Shown piece by piece: positions 8,901 through 16,258 of a stretch of 64,000 nt of DNA. Origin of the DNA: an uncultured Myxococcales bacterium (lineage in GTDB: Bacteria; Myxococcota; Myxococcia; Myxococcales; Myxococcaceae); the NCBI GenBank assembly GCA_937980205.1, contig CALJKW010000014.1, positions 1 to 64,000 on the forward strand, written 5' to 3'. Within the stretch, counting starts at the first letter, position 1, and each line of letters begins with the position of its first letter. The translations under genes were made by a program, and so were the position numbers. The notes below the pieces were generated by a model. That model was not told where the DNA came from and did not search any database. It saw only the letters and a program-made list of their open reading frames with translations.

Positions 8901-10143
8901 CCTGCGCGTTGCCCGACTTCTCGTCGAAGCCCACGTCGTAGAACCAGTCGTGGAAGAAGTTGATGTTGTAGAAGAGCTGCGTCACCGCGGCCATGCGCTG
9001 GTCCGCCGACGAGCCCGGGTTCAGGGCCGTGTCGTAGGTGCGGTCGAACACGCCCGGCGCGGTCGTGGTCGCCTTCAGGTCTCCGCTGCTGAAGCCGTTC
9101 GGCGAGTTGAAGTCGGCGTACGCGACGACGTTGTTGCCGTCGGTCTGCGTCGCGTTCGCCGGCAGCCAGGGATCGTTCGTCGACAGGCCCGCGTTGTTCA
9201 GCGTGACCAGGTTCGGCATCACGTACGGCGGGTTGTACTGGTTGTTCGTGCCCTGCGGGTGCGGCGTCGGGTCGTTGCCCTGCGGGCCGTCGAACGGGAT
9301 CTTCGAGCCGGTGGCGTCGGCCCACACGCGGTAGCTGAAGTCGCTCACCGTCAGGTTCTTGCGGTACAGCATGCGGCCGTCGCGCGCCGAGAACACGAAC
9401 GCGTACGCGTCGGAGCCCGTCGTGCCCTCGTCCGACAGCTCGACCTCGAGGTGCCACGCCGGCTCGACGCCGTTCGGCAGCGGGTAATAGACGCGCCGCA
9501 CGCGCACCGGCGAAGGCTGGCCCTGCAGCTCGAAGCGCTCGAAGCCCGCCTCGTCGGTCGGCAGGCGGCGCAGCGGGCCGGCGAGCGGGAAGCCGGTCAG
9601 CTGCTGCACCGCGAGATCGATCACCGACTCGGAGCTCAAGCTGTACTCGCCGAGCACCTTGCGCGCGGGCGTCAGGTACCCCGTCAGCGCGATGAGCTCG
9701 AGGTCCTGGTTCATCACGACCTTGAGCTCGTCGTTGAAGACGTGCACGCCGTTCACGTCGCGGTGGAACGCCGCGATGATCGCTCCGCTGCCGAGGTCGT
9801 GCAGGCGGTACAGCCGCGACTCGGCGAGCTCCGGCGCACGCGCGCGGTACAGCTCGGCGTACGCGAACAGGTAGCGGCGCGCGGCCTGCTCGGGCGTGAG
9901 CTTGAGGCCGCGCAGCCCGCGGCCGTCGCGCGCGGCCCAGAAGAACGTCGGCACGCCGTGCCGCTTCTCCATCGTCGAGATGCGGCCGCGCTCGACGAGG
10001 TCGCGCACCTCGGGCGAGAGCGCCTTCACGTCGAGCTCGCGGCGCGTCTTGTCGGCGAGGAAGGCGTCGTAGCCCTCGAGGTCCACTTCGGCGAAGGCGA
10101 AGCTCGAGATGAGAATCGAGAGGGCGAAAACGGAACGAGGCAT
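5971..10143 (-). CDS. Secreted M36 (fungalysin-type) metalloprotease with PA, PKD-like and MYXO-CTERM domains
   Basis: 1390 residues from ATG 10143, preceded by AGGAG; the frame is open further upstream but no signal peptide lies there. Residues 1-18 are a Sec signal. An FTP-type propeptide occupies roughly 40-190. The zinc site is HEWGH at 617-621 with the third ligand in GEGWGDF (Glu644), as in fungalysins. A PA insert sits at about 480-590 (VIDRGTCTFAEKV). After the peptidase come a jelly-roll/MAM-like region (about 965-1150) and two PKD/K319-like beta domains (about 1165-1340). The tail is GCGCAVG, one hydrophobic helix and RRRQR, a MYXO-CTERM sorting signal, so the enzyme is exported and probably held at or released from the surface. 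The likely job is extracellular protein digestion. Confidence 0.93.
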   Translation of the reverse strand: MPRSVFALSILISSFAFAEVDLEGYDAFLADKTRRELDVKALSPEVRDLVERGRISTMEKRHGVPTFFWAARDGRGLRGLKLTPEQAARRYLFAYAELYRARAPELAESRLYRLHDLGSGAIIAAFHRDVNGVHVFNDELKVVMNQDLELIALTGYLTPARKVLGEYSLSSESVIDLAVQQLTGFPLAGPLRRLPTDEAGFERFELQGQPSPVRVRRVYYPLPNGVEPAWHLEVELSDEGTTGSDAYAFVFSARDGRMLYRKNLTVSDFSYRVWADATGSKIPFDGPQGNDPTPHPQGTNNQYNPPYVMPNLVTLNNAGLSTNDPWLPANATQTDGNNVVAYADFNSPNGFSSGDLKATTTAPGVFDRTYDTALNPGSSADQRMAAVTQLFYNINFFHDWFYDVGFDEKSGNAQANNFGRGGAGNDALYAEAQDYSGTNNANMSTPSDGQHPRMQMYVFNSGVPASVAIQGGSTYSSGVADFGPQSFTITGALQLVNDNDATNMGSNLDACQATGWTSNVMGKIAVIDRGTCTFAEKVLNAQNNGAIGAIILNTSFGGAIPLSGSGPLVTIPSLSISRNSGNTLRTRLQAGTPTTATMTRSMTIDRDGTIDNAIVAHEWGHYISNRLIGDGNGIANLQGVGMGEGWGDFHSLLMTVKESDAMAPGGANFDGTYGMAGYTSYASDQNGYYWGIRRYPYSTNMMKNPLTFRHIQQGVPLPAGIPVAFGSSGSGNAQVHATGEVWATMLWECYAALLRDNARLTFQQAQDRMRAYLVAGYKTTPLLPTFVDARDAILAAAVASDATDFALFSAAFAKRGLGMLAVAPEKEAPGNRPLTESFITGNAFAIVKVTLDDAISGCDRDGHLDLGETGRLTVTIKNVGVGLLSSTTGTVRTTAMGVTVAGGGALTFPSVPPFGTATASVEVSLVSSPGNAGATFEIDVTDPTTATPGPVRVTENFRLNFDAKPTGSFNDDVEAPMTAWAFANNPNGDTGSDFRVYEDSATSHWFFGPNPKSPADTYLISPVLDVGQNPFVFTFSHRYQFEGDAAEPYDGAVIEARVEGTTQWVDLGSRLSQPYNAQLPSQTSNPLRGRQLYAGESANYPAWSTVTADLGTMFAGRSVRIRFRIGADDAIGLKGWEIDNLTFSGITNRPFPSVVTDPNLCTNRAPTVAPPATLFVNEGQVVKLNVVASDPDGEMLTVVFTQVAGPQVTLQDQAFTAPQVENDTTIDFEIVASDGRAQSVPVIQRVVVRDLNQTPVATVTPAEQTVDEGAMVTITGSATDADGEPITGMRWVQRTGPAVGLAGARTETLTFTAPEVMVDTVMTFELYASDPLSEGAPATATVIVKNVPKQVQPPPVTPQGCGCAVGNDSSTAWLAAAMAMFFVLARRRQR

Positions 10144-10280
10144 CGGCCACTCCTGCTGGTGATGAACGCCCGCGTCGGCCACGCGAGCTTCGAGGGCGCG
10201 CGCTACGTACCTGCGCGCTTCGGGACCTACAAGTGTCCTCCGCGGCGAAGAGCCTTTCCCGATCGGCACATGAAGGCACA

Positions 10281-12176
10281 ATGCGTACATTGCCGCACTC
10301 GGTCGCGTGGGCCAGACTCGCCGAGGCCATCGACCGCTTCGGAGACTTCGAGCTGCTCAAGCGCCTCGGTGCGGGAGCGCAGGCAGAGGTGTTCCTCGCC
10401 GCGACCCGCGACGAGCAGCTCGTCGCGCTGAAGGTGATGCTCGAGCACCTCACGGTGCGCTCCGAGAGCCGGGACGCGTTCAAGCGCGAGGCGCGCACGT
10501 CGTCGCTGCTCAAGCACCCCAACCTCGTCGAGGTCTACGACGTCGGCGAGGAAGACGGCCGGCCGTGGATCTCGATGGAGCTGGTGCGCGGCTGGTCGCT
10601 GTCGACGCTGCTCAAGAAGCTGCGCGCGTCGGGGACGCGGCTCGATCAAGACGAGGCCGCCGAGGTGATTCGCCAGGCGGCCCTCGGCCTGCACTTCGCG
10701 CACGAGGTGAAGGGCCGCGACGGCGAGCCGCTGGGGCTCGTGCACCGCGACGTGTCTCCGCAGAACATCATGGTGTCGGAGCTCGGCATCGCGAAGGTCG
10801 TCGACTTCGGGCTCGCGAAGGCGACCGCGCAGAGCGAGACGATCACCGCGACCATCAAGGGGAAGCTGCGGTACATGCCGCCGGAGCAGCTCAAGTCGCA
10901 GAAGCTCGACCGGCGCTGCGACGTCTTCGCGCTCGGCGCCGTGCTGTGGGAGCTCGCGTGCGGAGCCCAGCTCTACCCCGGCCAGAGCGAGGCCGAGGTC
11001 TTTCAGCAGGCGCTGTACTCGCCCCAGCCGCACCCCGACGAGGTCGCCAAGGGCCTCTCGCGCGGCATGGTGGCGGTGCTGCTCGCGACCACGCAGCGCG
11101 ACGTCGAGAAGCGCATGGGCTCGGCGAAGGAGCTCGCCGAGGCGCTCGCTCCGCTGTCGAGCCCGCACGCGCGAGACAAGCTCGGCGAGCGGGTCGGGAA
11201 GCTCTTCGAGCGGCTGCCCCGCACCCTCGAGGAGGCCCGCGGCGTCGAGCACTCGGGCCCGACGCAGTCCACGAAGACGAAGAAGGCCGGAGTGCTCGCG
11301 CCGCCTCCGAAGCAGGCCTCGTACGTCGAGAAGAAGGGGCCGGTGCCCGAGGGGTCCGACTTCCGCGAGCGGCGCACCGATCAGGTCGAGGCGGTCTACC
11401 CGACCGAGCGGCAGACGGTGCGGCCGACGCGGCCCGAGCGCGCGACCGTGCCGCAGGAGAAGCCGGCGCCGCCGGTGCCCGAAGAGCCCGCGACCGACGC
11501 CGGCGGGCTGTCGGCCGTGTCCGAGATCTCGTCCGAGGTCTCTTCGGAGACGCAGAACTCGGGCGTGACGAACCCGTCGGTCGGACCGCTGCTCGAGTCC
11601 GACACCGTGGCGAACACCTCGCCCGGAGTCTCGGCGCTCACGTCGGTCGACGACGAAGCCACGCACGGGTCGATGATCTCCGCGCCCTCGCGGCGGGTCA
11701 TCGTGATCACCGTCGCCGCGTCGATCGGCATCGTGGTGCTCGGCGGCATCGTCGGCGCGCTCTTGCGCAGCGACGAGCAGGAAGAGTCGGAGCCGTACGC
11801 GGACGGGCCGTCGCGGCCCACGGCAGAGGTGCGGCCGCGGCAGGTGGCCGAGCCGGCTGCGTCCAACACCGACGCGGACAACGTCGAGGCCGTCGCGCCG
11901 GCCCCGCCGGACGCGGGGCTCGCCGCCGCGCGCGTCGCCGACGGCAAGCGCCGGGGCAGCTCGCGCCAGGGCCGCGTGGAGATCGACTCCAACATCCCGG
12001 CGGTGGTGCGCGAACGGAACGTGGATCTCGGCGTGACCCCGTTCTCGAAGCAGCTCACGCCGGGGCGGCATCGCATCTCGGTGGCGACGCCCGACGGCAG
12101 CGCGTCGACCGAGATGGACCTCGTCGTCCGCCCCGGAGAGACCGTGCGGCGGACCGTGAAGCTGAACCCGCGGTGA
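10281..12176 (+). CDS. Transmembrane Ser/Thr protein kinase with C-terminal PEGA domain
   Basis: 631 residues from ATG 10281, preceded by TGAAGG; an in-frame GTG at 10233 would add 16 residues without support. The N-terminal Hanks-type kinase has a glycine loop LGAGAQAEV (29-37), Lys51, HRDVSPQN (156-163, catalytic Asp157) and DFG at 175-177, then PPEQL in place of APE. A long Pro/Glu/Ser-rich linker leads to one membrane helix near 471-494 (VIVITVAASIGIVVLGGIV). The extracytoplasmic end is a PEGA-type beta domain (VEIDSNIPAVV, LGVTPFSKQLTPG). Such kinases sense envelope state and phosphorylate cytosolic targets. The lipoprotein gene 9 bases downstream is probably in the same operon. It diverges from the M36 protease. 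Confidence 0.92.
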   Translation: MRTLPHSVAWARLAEAIDRFGDFELLKRLGAGAQAEVFLAATRDEQLVALKVMLEHLTVRSESRDAFKREARTSSLLKHPNLVEVYDVGEEDGRPWISMELVRGWSLSTLLKKLRASGTRLDQDEAAEVIRQAALGLHFAHEVKGRDGEPLGLVHRDVSPQNIMVSELGIAKVVDFGLAKATAQSETITATIKGKLRYMPPEQLKSQKLDRRCDVFALGAVLWELACGAQLYPGQSEAEVFQQALYSPQPHPDEVAKGLSRGMVAVLLATTQRDVEKRMGSAKELAEALAPLSSPHARDKLGERVGKLFERLPRTLEEARGVEHSGPTQSTKTKKAGVLAPPPKQASYVEKKGPVPEGSDFRERRTDQVEAVYPTERQTVRPTRPERATVPQEKPAPPVPEEPATDAGGLSAVSEISSEVSSETQNSGVTNPSVGPLLESDTVANTSPGVSALTSVDDEATHGSMISAPSRRVIVITVAASIGIVVLGGIVGALLRSDEQEESEPYADGPSRPTAEVRPRQVAEPAASNTDADNVEAVAPAPPDAGLAAARVADGKRRGSSRQGRVEIDSNIPAVVRERNVDLGVTPFSKQLTPGRHRISVATPDGSASTEMDLVVRPGETVRRTVKLNPR

Positions 12177-12185
12177 GGTAAAGCG

Positions 12186-12884
12186 GTGGCGGTGCGTCTC
12201 TTCCTCGTGCTGCTCCTCGCGTGTGCCGGCTGCCGGTCGATCGACCGCGATCTCGTCGAGCGCACGAAGCGGGAGCTCACCAAGGCGCTCGAGAAGGGCC
12301 GCCGGCACGAGGGGCCTCCGCAGGCGGGCGCTTCGATCCCCGTGCCGTGGACGAAGGGGCAGTTCGCGGTGTGGGGCATCACGCAGGGCGAGTACACGAC
12401 GCTCACCGAGGCGCAGGTCGAAGAGGCCGACGAGAACGGGTTCATCGTGATGATGACGATCGTCTCGCCGCGCCAGCGCACCACCGCGCGGCTCACGTTC
12501 TCGGAGCAGCCGCACTCGCGCGACGAGGCCCGCGACTTCCTCACGCAGGTGATTCGCCGGCGCGGAGACGAGCGCGCGTACACGTATCGCTTCCACCGCG
12601 ACATGCGGGTCGACATGCGCGACTCGCTCGAGCCGCTGTGGGCCACGCTCGTCCCGCATCCGGTGCAGGGTGAGCCCGGCACCGCCGCGACGTACGCGGC
12701 GACGATGGAGGGCTGCATCCCCGGCCAGGGCCAGTTCATTCACTCGCCGCTCGGGCTGAAGTTCAAGGAGGCGTGGCTGCACCCCGCGGTGCCGATCAAC
12801 GGCCTCGTGCTCGGCAAGGCGCAGAGCGGAGAGACCGTCGAGCTCATCGACTCGGGGTGGTCCGGAGGCGGACCGGCGCTGTGA
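12186..12884 (+). CDS. Lipoprotein of unknown function
   Basis: 232 residues from GTG 12186, ten bases after the kinase stop and preceded by GAGGTAAAG. The signal ends in LLLACAGC, a usable lipobox. The mature part shows a predicted beta-rich fold (QFAVWGITQGEYTTLTEAQV, FIVMMTIVSPRQRTTARLTF) with a short Cys-containing loop (MEGCIPGQGQF). No catalytic motif is recognised. Position behind a PEGA-domain membrane kinase suggests an envelope partner or target of that kinase; this is inference from gene order only. Its stop overlaps the possible GTG start of the next gene. Confidence 0.7.
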   Translation: MAVRLFLVLLLACAGCRSIDRDLVERTKRELTKALEKGRRHEGPPQAGASIPVPWTKGQFAVWGITQGEYTTLTEAQVEEADENGFIVMMTIVSPRQRTTARLTFSEQPHSRDEARDFLTQVIRRRGDERAYTYRFHRDMRVDMRDSLEPLWATLVPHPVQGEPGTAATYAATMEGCIPGQGQFIHSPLGLKFKEAWLHPAVPINGLVLGKAQSGETVELIDSGWSGGGPAL

Positions 12885-13831
12885 TCGGAGTCGCGTCATC
12901 GGGGCCGCGCTCACGCGAGAGCGAAGCTCTCGCTGCTTCGCCTGCGGCTTACGCCTTCGGCTTCGCGCGCGTCCCTGCATGGCAGGTGGGCGCGCGCTTC
13001 GTGTGCACGAAGTGCTGGGTGCGGAGCACGCACGCGTCGTGTGCGCGCTGCGGGCAGGCGGGCCTCGACGTCGGCGGCGCGGGCGGCTTCACCGTGCTCG
13101 ACGGCAAGTGGCGCTCGTACGCGGCGTTCGTGCGCGGGCGCGCGATGGTCTCGCCGTTCGCCGCGCACCGCCTGCCGGTCGTGGCCGGGCTCGCGGTCGC
13201 GCTCGGCCTCGCCGCGGCCGCGGCGCCGATCGTCGGCATGGCCGTGCGGCCGCAGGCTTCGGAGCCGGCGATGTTCGCGGTCGCGGCCGGCATGGGGCTC
13301 ATCTGCATGCCGTTCGTCGCGATGTTCTTCGGCGCGTTTCTGGTGCTGTACGCGAACGCGTGCCGGCTGCTCGGCGCCCTCGTCGGGCTGATCCCCACCC
13401 CGCTCGGCTTCGGGCGCGCGCGCGTGAACCTCGTCGCGGCCATCTTCGACTTCATCGCGAACGTGCTCTTGTGTCCCATCGCCGTCGGTGAGCCGCCGAA
13501 GCGGCGCGCCGTCGAGGGCGGCGCCGGCGAGGTCGGCACGCTCGTCGAGCCGCTCACCGTGCACCTGCGAAGGGACTCGCTGTCGTTCGCCGAGCGGTTC
13601 GACGCCTGGGTCGACGGGCCGCTCACGGTGCGCATCGGCGAGTCGACCCGGCGCGTCGACTTCACCAGCGGAGAGCTCGCGCTGGATCCGCGGTGCGGAG
13701 AGCGGCGGCCCGATGCCTCCGCGCCGCCGAGGTGGGCCGATGCCCCGGGACGGGCGGGAGTCGCGCGCGTGGCCGTGCTGCCGGCGGGGACCCGGGTGGT
13801 GCTGTCGCCGGGGCGGCTGGTGTTCAGTTAG
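12881..13831 (+). CDS. Zinc-ribbon membrane protein of unknown function
   Basis: 316 residues if GTG 12881 (overlapping the previous stop in GTGA) is used. The first 35 residues are low-complexity and contain a 7-bp hairpin (12915-12933), so GTG 12986 (281 residues) is a real alternative. Residues 48-65 form a C-x2-C-x8-C-x2-C zinc ribbon (CTKCWVRSTHASCARCGQ). Two hydrophobic segments follow (LPVVAGLAVALGLAAAAAPIVG and MGLICMPFVAMFFGAFLVLYA), then a hydrophilic C-terminus with VGEPPKRR and beta-rich stretches ending at LSPGRLVFS. The family is not recognised. Terminated by a strong hairpin shared with the convergent cheR. Confidence 0.6.
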   Translation: MIGVASSGPRSRESEALAASPAAYAFGFARVPAWQVGARFVCTKCWVRSTHASCARCGQAGLDVGGAGGFTVLDGKWRSYAAFVRGRAMVSPFAAHRLPVVAGLAVALGLAAAAAPIVGMAVRPQASEPAMFAVAAGMGLICMPFVAMFFGAFLVLYANACRLLGALVGLIPTPLGFGRARVNLVAAIFDFIANVLLCPIAVGEPPKRRAVEGGAGEVGTLVEPLTVHLRRDSLSFAERFDAWVDGPLTVRIGESTRRVDFTSGELALDPRCGERRPDASAPPRWADAPGRAGVARVAVLPAGTRVVLSPGRLVFS

Positions 13832-13835
13832 GGAG

Positions 13836-13860
13836 CCCTCTCCCCTCGTAGGGGAGAGGG
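13836..13860. terminator. Bidirectional hairpin terminator between the zinc-ribbon gene and cheR
   Basis: CCCTCTCCCC (13836-13845), loop TCGTA, GGGGAGAGGG (13851-13860): ten perfect pairs. It lies four bases after the plus-strand stop and eleven bases before the minus-strand cheR stop, so it can serve both convergent transcripts. The plus-strand side is followed by the T-rich GTCTTCTC rather than a clean U-run. Confidence 0.8.
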
Positions 13861-13871
13861 AGCGCGTCTTC

Positions 13872-15152
13872 TCACCGCGTCGGGAAGCCCAGCCGGCTCA
13901 GCGCCCGCTCGACCACACCCTTCAACCGCTCGTTGTTCAGGAAGAACGGCGCCGGCACCGCCTTCCCCCCGTTGAGCGACGACAGCGCGCGCCGGTACTC
14001 GCTGGCGGCGTCGGCCTTCGCGCCGCGGTTCTCGAACAACATGCCGAGCAGGTACCGCGCGCACGCGAGCTCGGGCGTCAGGTAGAGGCAGCGCTTGAGG
14101 CCCGCCTCGGTCTCGGCGTCGGGCTGTCCCGCTGCCGCCCACTCGAGCACGAGCTGGAACAGCTTCTCTCCGTCGTGCTCGTGATCGCCGACCTTCAGCG
14201 CCGGCAGCTCGCCCGTCGTCGCCTTCGCCGCGGGGGCCGGCGGCGCGGGCACCCCGGGCGCCGGCGCGACGCGGAACTCGCCGGTGATCGTCTTCCGGTA
14301 CGAGATCTCGATCGGCGGCGGCGGCGGCGCAGACGGCCGCGGCGCCGGCGGCGCCATGCCCGGCACCCGCTTCAGGTACAGAAAGCTCTGCGCGTGGCGG
14401 ACGATCTCCAGATCCTTCTTCGGGGCCAGCAGGGGCTCGGCCGCCGACAGCACGAGCACTCCGCCGGGCGCGAGCCGATCGATCAGCGCGTTCACCGTCT
14501 TCTCGAACGCACCTTCGGTGAAATAGATGAGCACGTTGCGGCAGAAGACGAGATCGAAGCCGCCGCCGCCGGGAGGCAGCGGGTACGGCAGATCCATCAG
14601 GTTGTGCCGCTGGAAGCTCGCGCGTTCGCGCAGCGGCTGCACCAGCTCGAAGCCGCCCTTCGCCTCGTGAAAGTACCGGCCGCGCAGCACCTGCGGCACG
14701 CGGCGCATCAGCTCGGGCGCGAACGTCAGCCGCTCGGCGCTCTTGAGCGCCGGGCCCGAGATGTCGGTGCCCAGCACCGTGCTGTCGGGGTGCGCTCCGG
14801 CCTCCGCGAGCAGGATGAGCAGCGTCGCGACCTCTTCTCCCGTCGCGCAGCCGGCGCTCCACACGCGCAGCGGGCGGCTCTCGCGCGCCTTGGGCAGCAG
14901 CGCGAAGCTGCGCACGGCCTCGAGCTGCCCCTCGTCGCGGAACAGGTCGGTCTTGTGAACCGACACCGAGGCCATGAGCTCGGCGAGCTCGTGCGCGCCG
15001 CGCGTCGTCTTCAAGAACTCGAGGTACTCGCCCTCGCTGCGGCCGGCGATGCGCGAGGCGATCGCGTCGGACAGGCGCACGAGCTGCTGCTTGCTGAGCG
15101 CCGTTCCCGTCCGTTCGGAGACGTAGGCGCAGATCGGGCTGGGTGCGAACAT
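13872..15152 (-). CDS. cheR: CheR chemoreceptor methyltransferase with C-terminal TPR-like tail
   Basis: 426 residues from ATG 15152; the start shares one base with the cheB stop (TGATG). It transfers methyl groups from S-adenosylmethionine to receptor glutamates. The N-terminal helical domain (LSKQQLVRLSDAIASRI) leads to the SAM fold: RVWSAGCATGEEVATLLILL, LGTDISGPAL, and the CheR core FDLVFCRNVLIYF. Beyond about residue 265 comes a Pro/Ala-rich linker and a C-terminal helical part with TPR character (LKRCLYLTPELACARYLLGMLFENRG). TPR-tailed CheR proteins are found in alternative chemosensory systems. It is the last gene of the operon and ends at the hairpin near 13850. Confidence 0.92.
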   Translation of the reverse strand: MFAPSPICAYVSERTGTALSKQQLVRLSDAIASRIAGRSEGEYLEFLKTTRGAHELAELMASVSVHKTDLFRDEGQLEAVRSFALLPKARESRPLRVWSAGCATGEEVATLLILLAEAGAHPDSTVLGTDISGPALKSAERLTFAPELMRRVPQVLRGRYFHEAKGGFELVQPLRERASFQRHNLMDLPYPLPPGGGGFDLVFCRNVLIYFTEGAFEKTVNALIDRLAPGGVLVLSAAEPLLAPKKDLEIVRHAQSFLYLKRVPGMAPPAPRPSAPPPPPIEISYRKTITGEFRVAPAPGVPAPPAPAAKATTGELPALKVGDHEHDGEKLFQLVLEWAAAGQPDAETEAGLKRCLYLTPELACARYLLGMLFENRGAKADAASEYRRALSSLNGGKAVPAPFFLNNERLKGVVERALSRLGFPTR

Positions 15153-16237
15153 CAACTCTTCTGAACGGCTTCGCCCTTCGCGAGGCGCATGAGCACTCCG
15201 GAGAGATCGTCTCCGTGGATGACGTGCTCGACGGCGCCGCGCGCGATCGCGGCGCCGGGCATGCCGAAGACCACGCACGATTCCTGGCTCTGGGCGATCG
15301 TCTTTCCGCCGGCGTTCTTGATCGCGAGCATGCCCTCGGCGCCGTCGCTGCCCATGCCGGTGAGCACGACGCCGACGGTGCGGCGCCCGTACGTCTTCGC
15401 CGCGGACTCGAGCAGCAGCGTGGCCGAGGGAATGTGACCGTCTTTCGGCTCGCCGCCGCGCAGGGCGACCCGGCCGCGCTGCGGAATCACGAGGTGCTGC
15501 GCGGGCGGAGCGATCAGCACGGTGCCCGGCACCAGCGGGTCGCCGTCCTTCGCGACCTTGATCTTGAGCTTGCTCGACGCCGCGAGCCAGCCGGCGAGCG
15601 ACTCGGCGAACGCGGCGTTGATGTGCTGCACCAGCGCGATCGGCGCGGGGTAGTCGCCGGGCAGCTCGGACAAGAGCTTGTGGACGACCTGCGGGCCGCC
15701 CGTCGAGCTCGCGATCGCCACGAGGCCGACCGGCGACGACGAGAACGCCTGCAGATCGGCGGGCGACGACACCGACGGCGCCGCCGGCTTCGACGCAGAG
15801 CCCACCGCGCCACGGCGACCCGCGCGCAGGTGGCGAATCACCTTCACCGACGAGAGCAGCTTCACCTCGCGCGCGAGGTTCCACGCCTCGGCGCCCGCGT
15901 CGAGCGAGGGCTTCACCTGCAGCGCCAGCGCGCCCACCTCGAGCGCGCGGTGCGTGAGCTCGGGCGCCTGGTTCCGCGGGTCGGCCGTGAGCACGAGAAT
16001 CGGCGTCGGGTTCTCGCCCATGATCCGCTCGGTCGCGGTCAGCCCGTCCATCACCGGCATGTCGACGTCCATGGTGATGACGTTGGGCTTGAGCGAGGCG
16101 GTCTTGGAGACGGCTTCCTGCCCGGTCTCGGCGGTGCCGCAGATCTCGAGCTCGGGGTCTCTCGACAGCGCGTCGATGATGAGCTGCCGGCAGATCGGCG
16201 AGTCATCGACGACGAGGACACTGACCTTACGAGCCAT
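15152..16237 (-). CDS. cheB: CheB protein-glutamate methylesterase/deamidase
   Basis: 361 residues from ATG 16237, 22 bases after the cheA stop. The N-terminal receiver has the acidic pair Asp11/Asp12 and the phospho-acceptor Asp57 (MDVDMPVMDG). A linker of about 40 residues precedes the esterase domain with the catalytic triad Ser178 (IASSTGGP), His205 (LVQHIN) and Asp298 (TGMGSDGAEG). All residues needed for activity are present. The enzyme removes methyl groups from receptors once phosphorylated by CheA and so works against the CheR encoded next to it. Length and domain order are typical. Confidence 0.95.
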   Translation of the reverse strand: MARKVSVLVVDDSPICRQLIIDALSRDPELEICGTAETGQEAVSKTASLKPNVITMDVDMPVMDGLTATERIMGENPTPILVLTADPRNQAPELTHRALEVGALALQVKPSLDAGAEAWNLAREVKLLSSVKVIRHLRAGRRGAVGSASKPAAPSVSSPADLQAFSSSPVGLVAIASSTGGPQVVHKLLSELPGDYPAPIALVQHINAAFAESLAGWLAASSKLKIKVAKDGDPLVPGTVLIAPPAQHLVIPQRGRVALRGGEPKDGHIPSATLLLESAAKTYGRRTVGVVLTGMGSDGAEGMLAIKNAGGKTIAQSQESCVVFGMPGAAIARGAVEHVIHGDDLSGVLMRLAKGEAVQKS

Positions 16238-16258
16238 GCGAGGTTTGCACCTTAACCG

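Noticed and set aside
7033..10431. Very long open frame on the plus strand opposite the M36 protease
   Set aside because: Arg/Val-rich translation without domains; it is the antisense shadow of the protease, produced by high third-position GC.
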